From assembly GCA_007125875.1 (NCBI GenBank), contig SLCI01000181.1, positions 1 through 7,796 of the forward strand: DNA of 7,796 nucleotides. Reading direction: 5' to 3'. A model generated the notes under the pieces. The model did not search any database and had not been told where the DNA came from. It saw only the letters and a program-made list of their open reading frames with translations. A program made the position numbers and the translations under genes. The stretch is from Kiritimatiellia bacterium (GTDB taxonomy: Bacteria; Verrucomicrobiota; Kiritimatiellia; SLAD01). This document shows, piece after piece, positions 6,682 through 7,796 of this stretch (position 1 is its first letter; each line of letters starts with the position of its first letter).

Positions 6682-6962
6682 CATTAGAGAAGAAAATCAA
6701 TTGGGATGATGGTAATCGGGATAAGAACCTGAAACATGGCGTCCAAAATGGCGAATCTGAGCAGATTTTTTTCAATGAGCCATTGATTGTACTCGATGAT
6801 CCAATTCACTCCACGGCGGAGGACAGATTCGCCGCCTTTGGGAAAACAGATAACGGTCGGCCATTGGTAGTGATCTTCACTCTCAGAGGCGAAAAGATTC
6901 GAGTTATTTCGGCTCGCAACATGAACCGGAAGGAGCGGAAATATTATGAAAACCAAGAATAA
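6677..6962 (+). pseudogene. brnT: BrnT-family toxin gene, frameshifted near its start
   Basis: The frame from 6678 to the TAA at 6960-6962 encodes a BrnT-type (RelE-fold ribonuclease) toxin: WDDGNRDKNLKHGV near the N terminus, DDPIHST in the middle, and the C-terminal hallmark IRVISARNMNRKERKYY. This frame has a TAG at 6672-6674 and no ATG, GTG or TTG before the conserved Trp. The only well-placed ATG (6677) is one frame off and stops at 6707-6709 after ten codons. Removing one C from the CCC run at 6680-6682 gives MPLEKKINWDDGN and a 94-residue protein, exactly as expected for the family. So either a one-base insertion has silenced the toxin, or the run is a +1 slippage site, or it is a sequencing error. 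It overlaps the antitoxin gene by 17 bases, the normal toxin-first order. Family call is strong; whether active toxin is made is unclear. Confidence 0.8.
6930..6935 (+). promoter_or_regulatory. Shine-Dalgarno (AAGGAG) of the antitoxin gene
   Basis: AAGGAG lies ten bases before the ATG at 6946, within the end of the toxin frame. It lets the antitoxin be translated even though the toxin frame upstream is broken. Confidence 0.55.
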
Positions 6963-7236
6963 GAAAAACCAACAATTCAAAAGCGAAGAAGCAGAACGAG
7001 AGTTTTGGGCATCGCATTCCCCCTTAGACTACTTTGATACCGCGACATCAAAGAGGGCCACTTTCCCCAACTTGAAGCCTTCGCTGAAGTCCATATCTAT
7101 TCGCCTACCTGAGGATATGCTCGACGAACTCAAAGTCTTGGCAAACAAAAGAGATGTTCCGTATCAAAGCTTGGCCAAGCTGTACCTTTCATGGGGCATA
7201 CACTCGGAACGCCAGAGAGCAAAAGTCACGCATTAA
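6946..7236 (+). CDS. brnA: CopG-type antitoxin of a BrnT/BrnA-like module
   Basis: A 96-residue protein of the CopG-antitoxin type that pairs with BrnT-like toxins. The N-terminal part is basic, then FKSEEAEREFW (11-21) and SPLDYFD (25-31), the usual toxin-binding region; next FPNLKPS (40-46), followed by a ribbon-helix-helix DNA-binding segment SIRLPEDMLDELKVLA (51-66) and KRDVPYQSLAKLYL (68-81). It is full length and intact. The C-terminal ~12 residues (SERQRAKVTH) differ from the family's usual acidic end. In known BrnTA pairs the antitoxin neutralises the toxin and represses its own operon. It overlaps the end of the toxin frame by 17 bases. Since the toxin frame is shifted, this may now be an orphan antitoxin. 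Family call sure; the symbol is by analogy. Confidence 0.88.
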   Translation: MKTKNKKNQQFKSEEAEREFWASHSPLDYFDTATSKRATFPNLKPSLKSISIRLPEDMLDELKVLANKRDVPYQSLAKLYLSWGIHSERQRAKVTH

Positions 7237-7314
7237 TGACCAAATCAGCCAGTTCATGGTTGATAGAGAGAGCAAGCAACTCTTCAGGATGTTCGGTCAT
7301 CCTCTAGCGGGTTC

Positions 7315-7363
7315 GCGCCGAATGGGGGGGCTTTACCGAATTCTGCCGCTGGCCAAAGAATGA
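7315..7363 (+). repeat. Direct repeat copy B: relic of the sugar dehydrogenase 3' end
   Basis: These 49 bases repeat the dehydrogenase 3' end with its stop codon (GLYRILPLAKE, then TGA). The extra G makes a run of seven and puts the part before the run (APNG) out of frame with the part after it, so it no longer reads as one coding piece. Upstream of 7315 similarity to the gene fades quickly. It lies 15 bases before the end of the convergent RsbW-like gene. It may be the original end of the dehydrogenase gene, displaced by the insert. Confidence 0.88.
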
Positions 7364-7378
7364 TGTGAGTGACCGGGC

Positions 7379-7796
7379 CTACTTCTTGTGCTTTACCATT
7401 CTCATTCGGTTGCGCTCATCATCGAGCGTTTCGTAGGTCACTTCGTCCATGCAGCGATTCATGATGTACAAGCCTGCACCGCGCATGTTTCCCTCTAGCC
7501 AATGATCCGGGAACTTGGGTTCGCTGTAAGCGTCCCAATCAAGTTTTTCGCCTTCATCTATCACGTCTACAGTGAATGTATTTTCAGCGCTCTTCATTAC
7601 GATAAGAACAGGTGGTTTAGGGGAACAGTGCTTGTAGGCGTGATCAAGTACATTGGAGCAGGCTTCATCGACGGCAAGTTCAATCTCGTCAAGCGTTTCA
7701 CCCTGCCAACCTGCTGCTGCCGCAATTCGTGTCACGACCCAGCGGATAGCAGCCAAAGATGACGTATCCCCGGGCACGATATACTCATAACAATTC
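7379..7796 (-). CDS. RsbW-like anti-sigma factor / serine-protein kinase (N terminus outside the window)
   Basis: A GHKL/HATPase_c_2 protein of the RsbW/SpoIIAB type, 139 codons visible. The frame is open to the right edge. A GTG inside it (7777) is not a likely start, because NCYEYI continues the family's N-terminal strand before VPGDTSSL and the true start should lie just outside. Visible motifs: the N box ELAVDEACSNVLDHAYKH binding Mg-ATP, the G1 box DVIDEGEKLDW, and the G2 box NMRGAGLYIM, followed by the C-terminal strand DEVTYE. Such proteins bind a sigma factor, or phosphorylate a STAS-domain antagonist on Ser, in partner-switching control of stress or surface behaviour; partners are usually adjacent, here off the right edge. 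It is convergent with the dehydrogenase/toxin-antitoxin side, with no clear terminator between. Family sure, target unknown. Confidence 0.88.
   Translation of the reverse strand, partial: NCYEYIVPGDTSSLAAIRWVVTRIAAAAGWQGETLDEIELAVDEACSNVLDHAYKHCSPKPPVLIVMKSAENTFTVDVIDEGEKLDWDAYSEPKFPDHWLEGNMRGAGLYIMNRCMDEVTYETLDDERNRMRMVKHKK

Larger units (their letters stand above)
6665..7363. mobile_element. Probable small insert carrying a BrnT/CopG-type toxin-antitoxin pair
   Basis: The segment from the dehydrogenase stop codon to the end of copy B holds the toxin and antitoxin genes and ~80 bases (7237-7314) in which I see nothing recognisable. Its two ends are copies of the same host gene end, 698 bases apart, as in elements that enter the 3' end of a gene and restore its reading frame. 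No integrase, transposase or terminal inverted repeat is present, so it would need a helper, or it arose by homologous recombination with a relative that has the module at this locus, or by duplication. I infer mobility from the repeats and cargo only. Confidence 0.45.

Noticed and set aside
6684..6980. Minus-strand ORF of 98 codons with hydrophobic ends that could pass for a small membrane protein.
   Set aside because: It is exactly antisense to the BrnT frame and antitoxin start, both with strong family motifs; the hydrophobic look comes from reading the opposite strand of A-rich codons.
7237..7314. Imperfect stem (ATCAGCC / GGTTGAT) after the antitoxin gene as a terminator.
   Set aside because: One mismatch in seven, no T-run after it, too weak to call.
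7300..7320. GGGTTCGCGCC-like stretch resembling a tRNA T-arm, suggesting a tRNA-type attachment site.
   Set aside because: No acceptor stem, anticodon arm or D-arm can be assembled around it; the 3' part is the dehydrogenase gene end.
7154..7363. Plus-strand ORF of 69 codons ending in the same residues as the sugar dehydrogenase.
   Set aside because: It begins out of frame inside the antitoxin gene and runs into repeat copy B. The shared tail is explained by the duplication; the rest is a shadow.

Overview
The window is bacterial and gene-dense, with short gaps, overlapping stop/start codons and one divergent promoter region. The gene families (COG1022-type acyl-CoA ligase, BASS transporter, soluble PQQ-type sugar dehydrogenase, RsbW-type kinase, BrnT/CopG-type toxin-antitoxin) suggest a Gram-negative bacterium, because the dehydrogenase carries an export signal typical of periplasmic forms. 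The sequence does not fix the phylum.

Left part, minus strand (about 5430 down to base 1). An operon-like run is read in this order: long-chain acyl-CoA ligase, BASS-family (bile acid:Na+ symporter-like) transporter, HAD-superfamily protein, and an asparagine-synthase-like protein that leaves the window at base 1. The ligase and transporter overlap by 4 bases (ATGA). The HAD gene follows after 35 bases. Between the HAD gene and the asparagine-synthase-like gene lies an 18-codon ORF with its own Shine-Dalgarno, coupled by another ATGA overlap. The first ~1430 bases look empty if only closed reading frames are listed, but they are one open minus-strand frame of 477 codons. Activation of an acid as its CoA thioester, a membrane carrier for organic anions, a phosphatase-like enzyme and an ATP-dependent amide-forming enzyme together suggest a small-molecule pathway whose product I cannot name.

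Middle, plus strand. The 144-base gap at 5375-5518 separates the operon from a divergently transcribed, exported PQQ-dependent sugar dehydrogenase (5519-6664).

Right part. The last 48 bases of the dehydrogenase gene, including its stop codon, recur 698 bases downstream at 7315-7363 with two synonymous changes and one extra G. Between the copies sits a BrnT-type toxin gene and its CopG-type antitoxin gene, overlapping by 17 bases. The toxin frame has no usable start and is restored by removing one C from a CCC run right after the expected ATG, so the toxin looks frameshifted while the antitoxin is intact. This resembles a small toxin-antitoxin cargo inserted at the 3' end of a host gene with the gene end duplicated, without a visible recombinase. 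The window closes with a convergent RsbW-like anti-sigma/serine kinase gene (minus strand) that is cut at its N terminus by the right edge.
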